DNA of 64,000 nt from QHXM01 sp963697975 (GCA_963697975.1 OY969111.1:1984001-2048000); one strand, 5' to 3'; counted from the first letter of the stretch, positions 50,914 through 59,558 are shown. Made by a program: numbers and translations. The notes: generated by a model from the letters alone, not told the origin.

Positions 50914-51579
50914 TTAGTTCAACTTGATCGGGAGACCCATCACGCTGCACGGGCCTGTCGAAGTGATAGAAACTTTGGCCGCCGTCATATCTATCTTGGC
51001 GGCGTTTAGCTCGATGGAGGTAGACTCCAGTGAAATCTTGTTGACGGCGGAAATCTTGACGGCCTGCGTCTTGTTGTCGAGCGTGATGGTCACTGTGCCC
51101 GCCAGATTGGTCATCTCGATTTTCGTGGGATCGAGCGTTATTTTCTGCTCCGTGCTGGTCGTAATCTTGATTGACTGCTGTGCATCGTCGAACTCGATCT
51201 CATGCCCTATCGCATCGGTCAATCCTGTCTTGATTACTTTCTTAATGAGAAAGTCGGTCGGCAAGCTAAGAGGTGGCCGGTTCATCGTGCTCCACAATCC
51301 GCCAAGAACGTAGGCGCTGCTCAGATCGTTCTCGGCAAACGCGACCAACACTTCGTCATCTATCTGAGGAATCCAGAGAAAGCCGCGCGAGGCCGAAGCC
51401 CCGACGGCTGACACGCGCGCCCACGGCTCAAAGGATTCGCGCGACGGAATCTTCACCTGCACGCGTCCCTGCCCGAGTAAATCCAGATTGTTCGTCACGA
51501 TTCCCGGCGCAATGGCAAACCCTCCGCCATGTCGTCCGCTCTCAGACTGTGTGAGATTGTCGAGCAATGCTTCACTCAT
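50914..51579 (-). CDS. gp5/VgrG-like central spike protein (Afp8-like, baseplate V)
   Basis: 221 aa from ATG 51579 (GAGGAAC upstream). The OB-fold region is GIVTNNLDLLGQGRVQVKIP...WARVSAVGAS and GFLWIPQIDDEVLVAFAEND. It is followed by a repetitive beta-helix, KITTSTEQKITLDPTKIEMT...AVKISAVNKISLESTSIELN. It forms the trimeric needle on which the PAAR tip sits. An upstream frame is an artefact overlapping the gpD gene. Confidence 0.92.
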   Translation of the reverse strand: MSEALLDNLTQSESGRHGGGFAIAPGIVTNNLDLLGQGRVQVKIPSRESFEPWARVSAVGASASRGFLWIPQIDDEVLVAFAENDLSSAYVLGGLWSTMNRPPLSLPTDFLIKKVIKTGLTDAIGHEIEFDDAQQSIKITTSTEQKITLDPTKIEMTNLAGTVTITLDNKTQAVKISAVNKISLESTSIELNAAKIDMTAAKVSITSTGPCSVMGLPIKLN

Positions 51580-51590
51580 AGTTAGTTCCT

Positions 51591-52805
51591 CTAAGCCGAA
51601 AACTCTCCCTGGAGCTTGACCACCCGTCCGGCTTTGGGCAGCGGAATCGAGCCGAACCACACTTCTTTGCGCACCTGAAAACTTGTGCGATAGCCGCCCG
51701 CATCGAACGTGTGCGTCGCAGAGGTGATGCGGTAGAGACCGCTGAACTGATCGCCCAGCCCGTCGAGCCGTATCACGCGGCTGGCCTTGATGCGCGGGTT
51801 GCCGATACAACTGCCTGAGCCGGTCAAGCGGTTGTTCAAGCGCGGCAGCAGTTCCTTGAGAATGTCGCGTGCTGCCGTGACGTAGCTCGTCGTCTGAACC
51901 GAAAGAACTTTGCCTTTAGCTTGCGGGCCAAGAATTTCGTCCACTTCGCCAATCAGGCTCGGATAGATCGTGAGGTTCAAGCTGGCGCGGTCGAAATCCC
52001 ACGAAGCGACAATTACGAATTCGGTCTGCAAAGTTTCCACCCAGACCCGGACGGAGACGCCGAACACGTCGCCTATCGTCGTCAGGCGGGGCGTAAACTC
52101 CATGAGCGACGCGCCCCATTTCAGCGTCAGGCTCGGCGTGAACTCCGAGATCAGAAACTGAAACTTCAGCACCCGACCCTTCGGACTCTCCGTGTGGTCT
52201 ATGAACATCTCATAGCCGTTTTCGGTAGCGAGGGTGGTCAGGAAGTCAAAATCGGACTCCTTTTCCTGACGACGCACGGGAGTATCAGACGGAGGGAATT
52301 TCAGAAATGACGCCAGCGTCATCAGCACGGCCAGCGCGCCGCCCACCGGGTCGGATTCCGGGATAAGCAGGTTGGTGGCGGTGACGATGCTCGCGACCAA
52401 CGGGTCCGGCAAATTAATATTGCCGATAGATGGAATGCTTAAACGAAACGCCCGCTCTTTAGTGCCGCGCGTCAGCCGATTGAGGAAGTCCTGCGCGGAC
52501 ACGCGAATCGTCGGCATGCCGCCGGAAGGAAACGTCGGCTCGACGCCTGTGATCTCTCCGACAAAAACCTCTTCGAGCGGGTCCGGCGCATAACCCATCG
52601 AAAGCGAAAACGGCGTGTCAACGCTGAGCAGCGGATGATCCAGCCATTGCAATGAAGGGTTCGCAAAGGTCACTTCAACGCGATCCGCTCCCTTGATGCC
52701 GTCTTCATACGTCACGCTTGAAATCGCTCCCTTCAGGCCCATCGGCAATTGCTGGCCGTTTAGCCTGATCACGAATTCGGGCGCATATGTCGGATACTTA
52801 GGCAT
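51591..52805 (-). CDS. gpD-like (late control D) hub protein
   Basis: 404 aa. It has VTYEDGIKGADRVEVTFANP and EVFVGEITGVEPTFPSGGMP, typical of gpD/gp27-like baseplate hub subunits, and then FDFLTTLATENGYEMFIDH. It connects the inner tube to the spike. Its start is two bases after the LysM gene stop, and codon use matches its neighbours. Confidence 0.9.
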   Translation of the reverse strand: MPKYPTYAPEFVIRLNGQQLPMGLKGAISSVTYEDGIKGADRVEVTFANPSLQWLDHPLLSVDTPFSLSMGYAPDPLEEVFVGEITGVEPTFPSGGMPTIRVSAQDFLNRLTRGTKERAFRLSIPSIGNINLPDPLVASIVTATNLLIPESDPVGGALAVLMTLASFLKFPPSDTPVRRQEKESDFDFLTTLATENGYEMFIDHTESPKGRVLKFQFLISEFTPSLTLKWGASLMEFTPRLTTIGDVFGVSVRVWVETLQTEFVIVASWDFDRASLNLTIYPSLIGEVDEILGPQAKGKVLSVQTTSYVTAARDILKELLPRLNNRLTGSGSCIGNPRIKASRVIRLDGLGDQFSGLYRITSATHTFDAGGYRTSFQVRKEVWFGSIPLPKAGRVVKLQGEFSA

Positions 52806-52807
52806 CT

Positions 52808-53461
52808 TTACTGAATGACCTCACCGGTAGCCGCATCCTTGAAGGGCAGCGAAGGAATCGTCAGCAGTTGTCCCGCGCTCAAGTCGCGTGGATTGTCGAG
52901 TCGATTGAGCACCGCAATGGGACGCCACAATGTCGGGTTGGAGTAATACTGGAATGCGATGTTGGCGATCGTCTCTCCCTGAAGCACCGTGTGCTGCTTC
53001 GTATAGTCGGCGGTCTCACGCTTGACTTCGAGCGCCTCGTGCTCGGCGTCAATGAACTCGGTGAAGCTCGCGGTAATGCGTGCGCGGACAGGCTGCCCGT
53101 TGTCAAGAAAGAGCAGAAACTTCTGACTTGCCTTCGTCAGCACACAGCGAAATTGCAGCGAAGCCCATGAGACGATCAAAATCGGAGGCGCGTGCAACGC
53201 CGGGTCAATCTCCATCAGATGGATGAACTTCTCCGTTTCCAGGCGCACGTCCTTGAGCTTTTCATAAGTATCGAAGAGCAGTTCCATGTCCAGCGTCCGC
53301 AGGTTGCCGTGAGCAAACTGGATCAGCGGTGAACTCAAACCCGGAATCGCCTGTGACGCGAAATTATTGTCGCGATTCAGGCTGTACTCCTCTGGATTGA
53401 ACATCACCTCGATGAACGCCTTCGAGTGTTCGACTGTAATCTTGGCTTTCGTCAGGCCCAT
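52808..53461 (-). CDS. LysM-containing tube/baseplate adaptor (Afp7-like)
   Basis: 217 aa. The N-terminal part, FIEVMFNPEEYSLNRDNNFA then LIQFAHGNLRTLDMELLFDT, is the CIS tube-protein signature. A C-terminal LysM, HTVLQGETIANIAFQYYSNP...LSAGQLLTIP, spans about 152-205. It initiates the inner tube on the hub in Afp-like particles. Confidence 0.92.
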   Translation of the reverse strand: MGLTKAKITVEHSKAFIEVMFNPEEYSLNRDNNFASQAIPGLSSPLIQFAHGNLRTLDMELLFDTYEKLKDVRLETEKFIHLMEIDPALHAPPILIVSWASLQFRCVLTKASQKFLLFLDNGQPVRARITASFTEFIDAEHEALEVKRETADYTKQHTVLQGETIANIAFQYYSNPTLWRPIAVLNRLDNPRDLSAGQLLTIPSLPFKDAATGEVIQ

Positions 53462-53471
53462 ACCGGATTCC

Positions 53472-54263
53472 TCAGAATTGCCCCATCCGCTCGCGTCGCG
53501 CGATCACCCGCCTGTCTATCTGCTTCAAGACTTGATTTGCAAGATGCTCAACGTTTAACTCCGGCATCGCCATCGCTGGCACGCCCTGCTGGCTGCTCCG
53601 CCTCTCGAACGAGCCGTGTTCCGGCATCGCTTCCGCTGACACCTTCTTCGGCGTTGCTCCCACGAGAGCTTCCCTTCGCAATGCCATCGGTGAACGAATC
53701 ACGGATTCTTCGTGCGTTCGCTGCAACCGCTGTGTCAGCTTCCTTGAAACCTCCGTCAAGTCTGCTTCCTGACGAATCGAAAAATGGCGTTGGAAGGTTG
53801 CCGAGAGATGCTCTGCCCTCGTGCGCGCAATCGCTAAGGTCATCGCCACTTGCGGCACATCCTCTTTCACGAAAGGAGCAGACACCGCTCGCCGGAATTC
53901 AAATAATGTTTGACGCACAACGGCCTGTTGCCTATTGCGCTCTGTTTCCAGAACCAGCGAGCGCTGAATGAAACCCGCGAACAACTTCAGAAACGCCATC
54001 TGTGGCGCATAGACATTCGCAGGCCCGATATTCCACACGTTGCACGCGGAGATAGACAGTTTGAGTTGTGGCTGAATCCGGTTCTGAAACGACAGCCAGC
54101 GTTGAGACAGCAAGACCAGCGTTCGGCCCAACGTCGCGTGCAGCGGCAGCGGTAGTCGTGAGGCATCGGTCCAGCGCTCGCGGCGCGCCGCCAACTGCGA
54201 CGCCCACGCCGTCCAGCGTGATGCCATGATCGGAACGGGATGAATATTCTTCCGCTGTCTCAT
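53472..54263 (-). CDS. eCIS locus protein of unknown function
   Basis: 263 aa. Highly basic and helical, with no membrane segment. The C-terminal NVEHLANQVLKQIDRRVIAR plus RERMG resembles a short conserved tail motif of small eCIS proteins encoded after DUF6760. Its ATG (54263) overlaps the DUF6760 TGA (ATGA). It sits where other systems encode a small uncharacterised protein, between the chaperone and LysM genes. It is too short and too Arg-rich to be an obvious tape measure. Confidence 0.65.
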   Translation of the reverse strand: MRQRKNIHPVPIMASRWTAWASQLAARRERWTDASRLPLPLHATLGRTLVLLSQRWLSFQNRIQPQLKLSISACNVWNIGPANVYAPQMAFLKLFAGFIQRSLVLETERNRQQAVVRQTLFEFRRAVSAPFVKEDVPQVAMTLAIARTRAEHLSATFQRHFSIRQEADLTEVSRKLTQRLQRTHEESVIRSPMALRREALVGATPKKVSAEAMPEHGSFERRSSQQGVPAMAMPELNVEHLANQVLKQIDRRVIARRERMGQF

Positions 54264-54436
54264 GAAACGCTCTTCTCCGCTTCCTCGCTCAAGCGTCCAT
54301 TGATTGTCGAAATCTCAGCTACCCAGCGCCGCCGCTCGGCGTGTTCCAGGTTCATCACTTCCCTGTGCGGCCAGTGAAAGTGATAAGCAATGAAGGCTAC
54401 CTCCTCATAGAGCGGATCGAGAGGGTAGCCAACTAC
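54260..54436 (-). CDS. DUF6760-family protein read in the -1 frame (gpT-like partner of the tail chaperone)
   Basis: 58 codons: VVGYPLDPLYEEVAFIAYHF, then HWP...NLEHAERRRWVAEISTINGR. This matches the short DUF6760 family I know from eCIS loci. The conserved GYPLD start lies four residues into the frame. No ATG, GTG or TTG exists in frame before it, because a TGA lies 16 codons upstream. The frame joins the preceding gene exactly at its G7 run, so expression as a C-terminal extension by -1 frameshifting is the simplest reading (fusion 178 aa). An internal ATG would lose the conserved half. Confidence 0.8.
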   Translation of the reverse strand, partial: VVGYPLDPLYEEVAFIAYHFHWPHREVMNLEHAERRRWVAEISTINGRLSEEAEKSVS

Positions 54437-54442
54437 CCCCCC
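54395..54442 (-). promoter_or_regulatory. Candidate programmed -1 frameshift signal
   Basis: On the minus strand: codons CTG GGG GGG TAG, so the heptamer G-GGG-GGG (54442-54436) has ideal X-XXY-YYZ phasing and is followed at once by the stop codon. Five bases later a 7-bp perfect stem begins: GGCTACC (54430-54424) pairs with GGTAGCC (54401-54395), with CTC/GAG able to extend it. Slippery site, spacer and stem are in the expected order. Confidence 0.7.
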
Positions 54443-54795
54443 AGGGGTACGGCTTCCGGCTGGAATGCGTGCTCACACTTCGGACAGGTGACCGGCGGCT
54501 GTTCCTGCTCCAGCCGGTTCAGTTGGTTGTAGAGCGATTGCAGATGCGCCAGGTCAGTCGAGTACAGGCTTTCAATCACCTTCGGCGTAACCTGCCCGAC
54601 CCCGCCGAGGCGCGTGACCACACGCGAGAGCAGAATCACGATCAGGTAGGCCGGATTCTGCTGCACACGCGGGTCTTTTAACGGCAGAATCTCATCAGCC
54701 GCAGTCGCCAATCTCATCAAGCCGTCGCGATGCAATGTGCCGTCCGCGTCCAGATAGCCGAGCGGTAGAGTGAATTCCAATTCTGTCTGAAACAT
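54433..54795 (-). CDS. Tail assembly chaperone-like protein (gpG-like)
   Basis: 120 aa from ATG 54795. FTLPLGYLDADGTLHRDGLM, DPRVQQNPAYLIVILLSRVV and a C-terminal CPKC half zinc ribbon are typical of the 'phage tail assembly protein' encoded after the tube gene in eCIS clusters. The terminal PLGG is coded by CCC CTG GGG GGG before TAG. Position between tube and DUF6760 is that of lambda G before T. It probably handles tube subunits or a tape-measure-like partner during assembly. Confidence 0.85.
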   Translation of the reverse strand: MFQTELEFTLPLGYLDADGTLHRDGLMRLATAADEILPLKDPRVQQNPAYLIVILLSRVVTRLGGVGQVTPKVIESLYSTDLAHLQSLYNQLNRLEQEQPPVTCPKCEHAFQPEAVPLGG

Positions 54796-54802
54796 ATGCA
54801 CC

Positions 54803-55246
54803 TCACGCTCGTTCGATCCGCTCGTAAGCCACTTCGAGCGTCTCAATCGAGAGATCGTTCCCCTTCGCGTTGTAGGCGGGCGCTGTATACTTCACAGGGA
54901 ATGCCTGATAAAGATTCCAGCGAAAGACCTCTTGACCCGCCATGTCAATCTGGATGATCGAGATGTTCCGGCGAATCTTCTCTGTCCGACCCGTCATCAC
55001 GTCTTCGTACCATGTGTAGAGTTGCTTGTCGTCCGTGTAGCCGCGTTTGAGCGACAGATTGCTGTGCTTGGTCTGGCCGGGAAACTTGCGCGTCCCGAGA
55101 ATGTCTCCGCCTTCGCGATACTCAACCACGTCGGTGGTGGCGTCGATTCCGCCCACTTCCTGAAAACGGGCGTTGCTGATGCCGTCAATCTCCACCAGAA
55201 ACTGGAAAGCACGGAAGTAAACCGGTTGTTGCCCTGGTTGTGGCAT
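54803..55246 (-). CDS. Inner tube protein (Afp1/Hcp-like)
   Basis: 147 aa. FRAFQFLVEIDGISNARFQE followed by VGGIDATTDVVEYREGG, and later KRGYTDDKQLYTWYEDVMTG and WNLYQAFPVKYTAPAYNAKG, are the conserved contractile-tail tube blocks. Hexamers stack to form the conduit. Only one tube gene is visible, whereas Afp/PVC have two or more. Confidence 0.95.
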   Translation of the reverse strand: MPQPGQQPVYFRAFQFLVEIDGISNARFQEVGGIDATTDVVEYREGGDILGTRKFPGQTKHSNLSLKRGYTDDKQLYTWYEDVMTGRTEKIRRNISIIQIDMAGQEVFRWNLYQAFPVKYTAPAYNAKGNDLSIETLEVAYERIERA

Positions 55247-55284
55247 AACTTAAATCTCCTCTCCTGAAATAGAGAACACTCGTT

Positions 55285-56427
55285 CTAGGTAGCGTTGGCG
55301 GCTCTGTCGAGCAGACCGATGCGAATGATGATGAACTCCGCCGGAGGTGCCACCCGAATGCCGACTTCAAGCGTCAGCTTGCCTTGTGCGCGATCCTCGT
55401 CGCGGTTGAAGGGGTCTGGGAAGCGCACGTAATACGCCTCGTCCGCTGTTGCTCCGAACAAGGCTCCATCTCGCCAGACGCCGTCGAGAAAACCCCGCAC
55501 GCTGCGAGTGATGGTCTGCCGCAAGGCCAGATTGTTCGGCTCAAAGACTGCGAACCGCAGACCGGCGCGCAGTGATTGCTCGATATAGGTGGTCAAGCGA
55601 CGAACACTGATATACCGGAATGGGAGATTCGCTTTGTTCTCCAGTGTGCGCGCACCCCAAACTACCGGCCCGGCGGAAAACAGCCGGATGACATCGACGC
55701 CTTCTTCGTTGAGCTTATTCTGCTCATCGTCCGTGACTATCTGCTTCACGGCCAGTGCGCCCATTAGTTGTTCGTTGGCTGGCGCTTTATGTACCCCGCG
55801 CTGCCCATCCACTCGCGCATACAGCCCCGCGATGTGCCCGCTCGGCCCGACGAAGATCGGTTCGGTCTCGGTCGGCGGATCGTTCGCCAGAATGCGCGCC
55901 ACCTGAATTTGCGGGTAGTAAAACGCAGACCACTGCGAATCCACCGGGCGCAGTTTGGTGGGGTCTGTGAGATCACCTACCGAGCCGCTGGCCGGTGGGT
56001 CGAGAATGGCGAACCGATTCCCGGTGTTTTTCGCCTGGTCTTGCAGTGCCTTATATACGTCCTTATCCGTAATCCCCGGCGCAGCGATAATATCTATATC
56101 TTCTATCGCCTCCAGCCGCTTGAGGCCGTCCGCGATCTTCGCTTTATCCTCTGAGTTCACATTCACCACGTAGCACTCCGTGCCTCCGTTTTGAAAGAAC
56201 CCGCGCACCGCGTAGGCCAGATTGGTCATAGCCGTCTCGGTCTTAATATATTCAGCAGTGAATTGATCCAGACTCGTCACTAAGTGCGGGGTATCGAGGA
56301 ATGCGGTTCCCAGGGGCGACTTACCGACAAAGCCCGCTGTGCTTGTGCCCACGCCGGCAATCGGCGGCGCTCCGAGCCGGACTTCCTGAATCTTCACGCC
56401 CGGCAAGTTAGCGAAATTGGTTGACAT
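55285..56427 (-). CDS. Contractile sheath protein (Afp2-4-like)
   Basis: 380 aa. N-terminal MSTNFANLPGVKIQEVRLGA then PPIAGVGTSTAGFVGKSP is the sheath start, and the C-terminal domain has GARTLENKANLPFRYISVRR, LRQTITRSVRGFLDGVWRDG and AQGKLTLEVGIRVAPPAEFI. Contraction of this sheath drives the tube through the target envelope. A single sheath gene is present, against three in Afp. Confidence 0.95.
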   Translation of the reverse strand: MSTNFANLPGVKIQEVRLGAPPIAGVGTSTAGFVGKSPLGTAFLDTPHLVTSLDQFTAEYIKTETAMTNLAYAVRGFFQNGGTECYVVNVNSEDKAKIADGLKRLEAIEDIDIIAAPGITDKDVYKALQDQAKNTGNRFAILDPPASGSVGDLTDPTKLRPVDSQWSAFYYPQIQVARILANDPPTETEPIFVGPSGHIAGLYARVDGQRGVHKAPANEQLMGALAVKQIVTDDEQNKLNEEGVDVIRLFSAGPVVWGARTLENKANLPFRYISVRRLTTYIEQSLRAGLRFAVFEPNNLALRQTITRSVRGFLDGVWRDGALFGATADEAYYVRFPDPFNRDEDRAQGKLTLEVGIRVAPPAEFIIIRIGLLDRAANAT

Positions 56428-56444
56428 GTTGTTTGAGACCTCCT

Positions 56445-57323
56445 TTAAGGCGCTAGCTGGAAAATGTGTGTTACCGGCGGATCTGCCGGAATATCAATGT
56501 CGCGCTCGATTGCCGTCATCCCCGTTGCCGACGCTCGAAACTTGTGAACGCCGCGTCGGATTCCGGTGAATACATACCGCCCCTGCGCGTCTGTGGTCGC
56601 CGTGTCGCTGCTGTCGAGACGCGCAACGGTGGCCCCCGCAATTGGCGATTGGTCGGCTGCCTTCAGCACCAATCCGCCAATGTCAATTAACTCTTCGACC
56701 GCCGCGCTACCGATTTGTGCGTAGCGATGGATCAGCGTCGTGACCACAGGAGACGGCGGCGAATCCAACAGAAGGTCAAGCGGCGCTGTCACGATCAGCA
56801 TCACCGCCGGACGCCAGGGCAGCTTCATCGTGCTCCAGAAGTCGTTCAATACTCGTGGCGGTTCCGGCGGCGCTACATTCAGATACACGTGAGCTTTCTG
56901 AAACACCGGCCCGCCGCCACTCACCCCCAGCGCGCCGGGTACCACGTCCGGGTTCCGCAGCAGGACTCTCATCGCTTCTGAAAGCACTTCGTGTTCGTCC
57001 AACACAGGCGAGACCATGTCGTTGTCGTCTGTCGCGCTCCACGCCGAGATCAGATAATGACAATCGAGATAAACCGGAGGCTGCGAAAGCACCACGCTGT
57101 GGTCGGCTCGTTCAACTTTGTCCCACGCAGCTCGCCGGAACTCGCGGTTCTCGCGCACTTCGTACAGGTAGATGTTCAATTCCAGACCGGGCTGCGCCTT
57201 CACCCTTGTCAGCCAATCCCCATCGGGAATGGTGAAAAAAAAACTCGGCTTCGCTGGCGGCGGAGTCGTCGTCCATCCCGTGTCGAGTACCTTCAAAATC
57301 AGGTTGTCTACCAGATTCAGCAT
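56445..57323 (-). CDS. DUF4255 (Pvc16/Afp16-like) terminator protein with carboxypeptidase-regulatory-like tail
   Basis: 292 aa. The DUF4255 domain is residues 1-205: LELNIYLYEVRENREFR, QPPVYLDCHYLISAW, and DEHEVLSEAMRVLLRNPDVV. Residues 213-292 (IGGLVLKAADQSPIAGATVA...GRYVFTGIRRGVHKFRASATG) form a CarboxypepD_reg-like beta-sandwich. Afp16 caps the distal end of the tube, so the extra domain would be displayed at that end (inference). The start is three bases after the ATPase stop. Confidence 0.9.
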   Translation of the reverse strand: MLNLVDNLILKVLDTGWTTTPPPAKPSFFFTIPDGDWLTRVKAQPGLELNIYLYEVRENREFRRAAWDKVERADHSVVLSQPPVYLDCHYLISAWSATDDNDMVSPVLDEHEVLSEAMRVLLRNPDVVPGALGVSGGGPVFQKAHVYLNVAPPEPPRVLNDFWSTMKLPWRPAVMLIVTAPLDLLLDSPPSPVVTTLIHRYAQIGSAAVEELIDIGGLVLKAADQSPIAGATVARLDSSDTATTDAQGRYVFTGIRRGVHKFRASATGMTAIERDIDIPADPPVTHIFQLAP

Positions 57324-57326
57324 CGT

Positions 57327-59558
57327 TTACTGGCTATCTCCCTCTAGTTCGGCTGCCGTCAGGTTCTTGCCCACCTTGGCGTATTCGCGCCGCGTCGCGT
57401 GCAGGATGTCGGCCATGCACACCGGACGCGATTGCGCCGCCGCCAGAAACGCCCCCGCCAGCCCGATGTTGCGAATATTGCCGCCGCTCAACTTGAACCG
57501 CCGGGCCAGCGCCGCGAAGTCAACATCCGAACTCACAGTAGTCTCCGGCGGCCAGATTCGTTTCCAGATTTCCAACCGCGTGGCTTCTTCCGGAAAGGGG
57601 AAATGAACGGTGAACGCCAGCCGTCGCCAAAAGGCTTCGTCAATGTTCCCGCGCAGGTTTGAAGTCAGAATGGTAATGCCTTCGTACTGTTCCATCTTTT
57701 GCAGCAGGTAACTGATCTCGATGTTGGCATAGCGGTCGTGCGCGTCGTTCACCGCCGACCGCTTTCCGAAGAGCGAGTCCGCTTCATCAAAGAGCAGCAC
57801 GCTGTTGCTGCGAGCAGCGGCGGTGAAGATGCGTTCCAGATTCTTTTCGGTCTCGCCGATGTACTTGCTCACCACACTCGAAAGATCAATCCGAAACAGG
57901 TCGAGACCGAGTTCGTTGGCGATCACTTCTGCCGCCATCGTTTTTCCGGTTCCCGAAGACCCCGCGAACAATGCCGCTACGCCTTTGCCAGCCGAGAGTT
58001 TCTTCCCGAATCCGCCTCTCTCCAGAACATCGTGACTGTATGTCACCCGTCGGCAAATCTCCTTCAATTGTTCGAGCGTGTCTTCGGGCAGCACAATGTC
58101 TTTCCAGCGGTAGACAGGTTTGAGCTTCGATGTCAGCGCGGCCAGTTCCACTCCGGTTTGCCCGCGCGCCGCCGCCAGCAGTTCCGTTGCCGTATCATCC
58201 GTTGCCAGATTGCCCGAGGCCGTGATCCGCCACTCCAGCCGCTGCCGCGCCGTGTGGACGGCGGCAGCAATTTGTTCCGGCGACAACTGGAAGTTGTTCG
58301 CCAGCTTTGTCAGGGTGTCGGGGCTTGCCTCAATGCCTGCCTCGATGGTCAACTGCCGCCACAGCGCATGGCGCGTGTCGTAGTCCGGCAGCGCAAAGGG
58401 AATGTTGAGGAATCTGTCGCTGCCCGCGAGCAGAGCGACCAGAGGACTTTCCGAGGCAATGACGATGACGCCCGAATAGTTAATTAGTGTTTCGATGAAG
58501 GACTTTGCGGCGGCCTCTTCGGCTGTGGTTGGCTCCAGACCGCTGATGAAGAGAATGGGATCGTACAGCGTTGCCTCTCGCACGAGTAAGGAGGCAATCT
58601 CAACCGGCTCGGTCCGCCACGCGGCGTTGCGCTCCATGTCTGCCGAGAGCAGAGGCATCTGATTTGCTGCTGCCAATGCCTCGACTGCCTGCCGTTTGCT
58701 TGCTGTAGCCGGGCCGGAGAACAACATCCGAACGTGACGCCCCCCGTTCTCCGCCGTAGCCGCGAAAGCAGGGAGACGCCGCACAATGTCACTCTGGTCC
58801 CCAAGATCGACACGCCTTGCCGGAAATGAGTCTCGCTCACAAAACGAAACAAGCCGACTATCCAGCCCGTCGTCGCCAAGAAGCGTTCGGATAGCCCGTT
58901 CATCCAATCGCAGGTACTGGGCAAGCAGTGGCGGTTCTACCTGTGACGAGTCCGGCAACAGCCGCAGCAGCCCTGAGTGAAGCAACGGCGCTTCCGGCGC
59001 AAACCGGCTGCGGTGTTCGACACGCGCCTCCGGGCTGTCACAAAATAGATTCAGCGCCAGATCAACGCTCGGCCTGCGGCGTGTGACATCATCCTGCAAA
59101 TACGCGTAGATGCGCTCGTAACGCAGGTCCAACTCCGGAGCCAGCGCCAGCACCAGGACCGCGTTGTCGAAGTCCGTGAACTCCCAACGCTCGCTGAGGG
59201 CTGCGATTCGTGATGACGACCGGAATTTGCGGAGCGCTTCCGAAACCGTTTCATCGAAACCGAGGCTTTCTCCGCCCTCGCGCTCCAGCAACGAATCAAT
59301 CTCCTGCTCGCTGATGTAGAGACCTTGAAATGCTCCTTCGTTTTCACTCTCCCCATAGAGCACGCGCGCACGCGCTACGGCCATCTTCAACAGCACGTCT
59401 AGATTCCGCAGGTGCGCCAGGATTTCGGAACGCGAATCTTTCTGCCACACAGGTTCGATAGCAGTATCAGTAGTCACGCCTTCATCTAAAGCACTTTCAA
59501 TACCAGTCGCTCGACACGCCCTAAGTTGTTGCAGGTATTCAGCGCCCCCGTTGGCCAA
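57327..59558 (-). CDS. AAA+ ATPase of the eCIS (Afp15-like)
   Basis: 743 aa. The C-terminal AAA module is complete: Walker A AGSSGTGKT, Walker B SVLLFDEADSLFGKR, sensor region ILTSNLRGNIDEAFWRRL. An earlier AAA-like module (about 265-430) lacks Walker A lysine chemistry (FSGPATASKRQAVEAL) and is probably degenerate. A helical N-terminal domain precedes it. Afp15 homologues are needed for particle assembly, not as a ClpV disassembly factor. The TTG at 59558 is the earliest start; a GTG at 59477 is an alternative. Confidence 0.9.
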   Translation of the reverse strand: MANGGAEYLQQLRACRATGIESALDEGVTTDTAIEPVWQKDSRSEILAHLRNLDVLLKMAVARARVLYGESENEGAFQGLYISEQEIDSLLEREGGESLGFDETVSEALRKFRSSSRIAALSERWEFTDFDNAVLVLALAPELDLRYERIYAYLQDDVTRRRPSVDLALNLFCDSPEARVEHRSRFAPEAPLLHSGLLRLLPDSSQVEPPLLAQYLRLDERAIRTLLGDDGLDSRLVSFCERDSFPARRVDLGDQSDIVRRLPAFAATAENGGRHVRMLFSGPATASKRQAVEALAAANQMPLLSADMERNAAWRTEPVEIASLLVREATLYDPILFISGLEPTTAEEAAAKSFIETLINYSGVIVIASESPLVALLAGSDRFLNIPFALPDYDTRHALWRQLTIEAGIEASPDTLTKLANNFQLSPEQIAAAVHTARQRLEWRITASGNLATDDTATELLAAARGQTGVELAALTSKLKPVYRWKDIVLPEDTLEQLKEICRRVTYSHDVLERGGFGKKLSAGKGVAALFAGSSGTGKTMAAEVIANELGLDLFRIDLSSVVSKYIGETEKNLERIFTAAARSNSVLLFDEADSLFGKRSAVNDAHDRYANIEISYLLQKMEQYEGITILTSNLRGNIDEAFWRRLAFTVHFPFPEEATRLEIWKRIWPPETTVSSDVDFAALARRFKLSGGNIRNIGLAGAFLAAAQSRPVCMADILHATRREYAKVGKNLTAAELEGDSQ

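Noticed and set aside
50914..51810. 298-aa form of the gp5/VgrG-like protein
   Set aside because: The extra N-terminal 77 residues overlap the gpD gene and are Arg-rich shadow sequence; ATG 51579 has a good RBS and matches family starts.
57699..58487. + strand frame of 262 codons
   Set aside because: Antisense to the AAA+ ATPase, no ribosome-binding site, no recognisable domain.
26945..59558. Prophage
   Set aside because: Only tail-type genes plus DUF4157, DUF4255 and the Afp15-type ATPase; no capsid, portal, terminase, integrase or lysis genes.
26945..59558. Type VI secretion system
   Set aside because: No TssJ/L/M membrane complex, no ClpV. The ATPase is Afp15-like and the sheath is a single protein rather than TssB/TssC.
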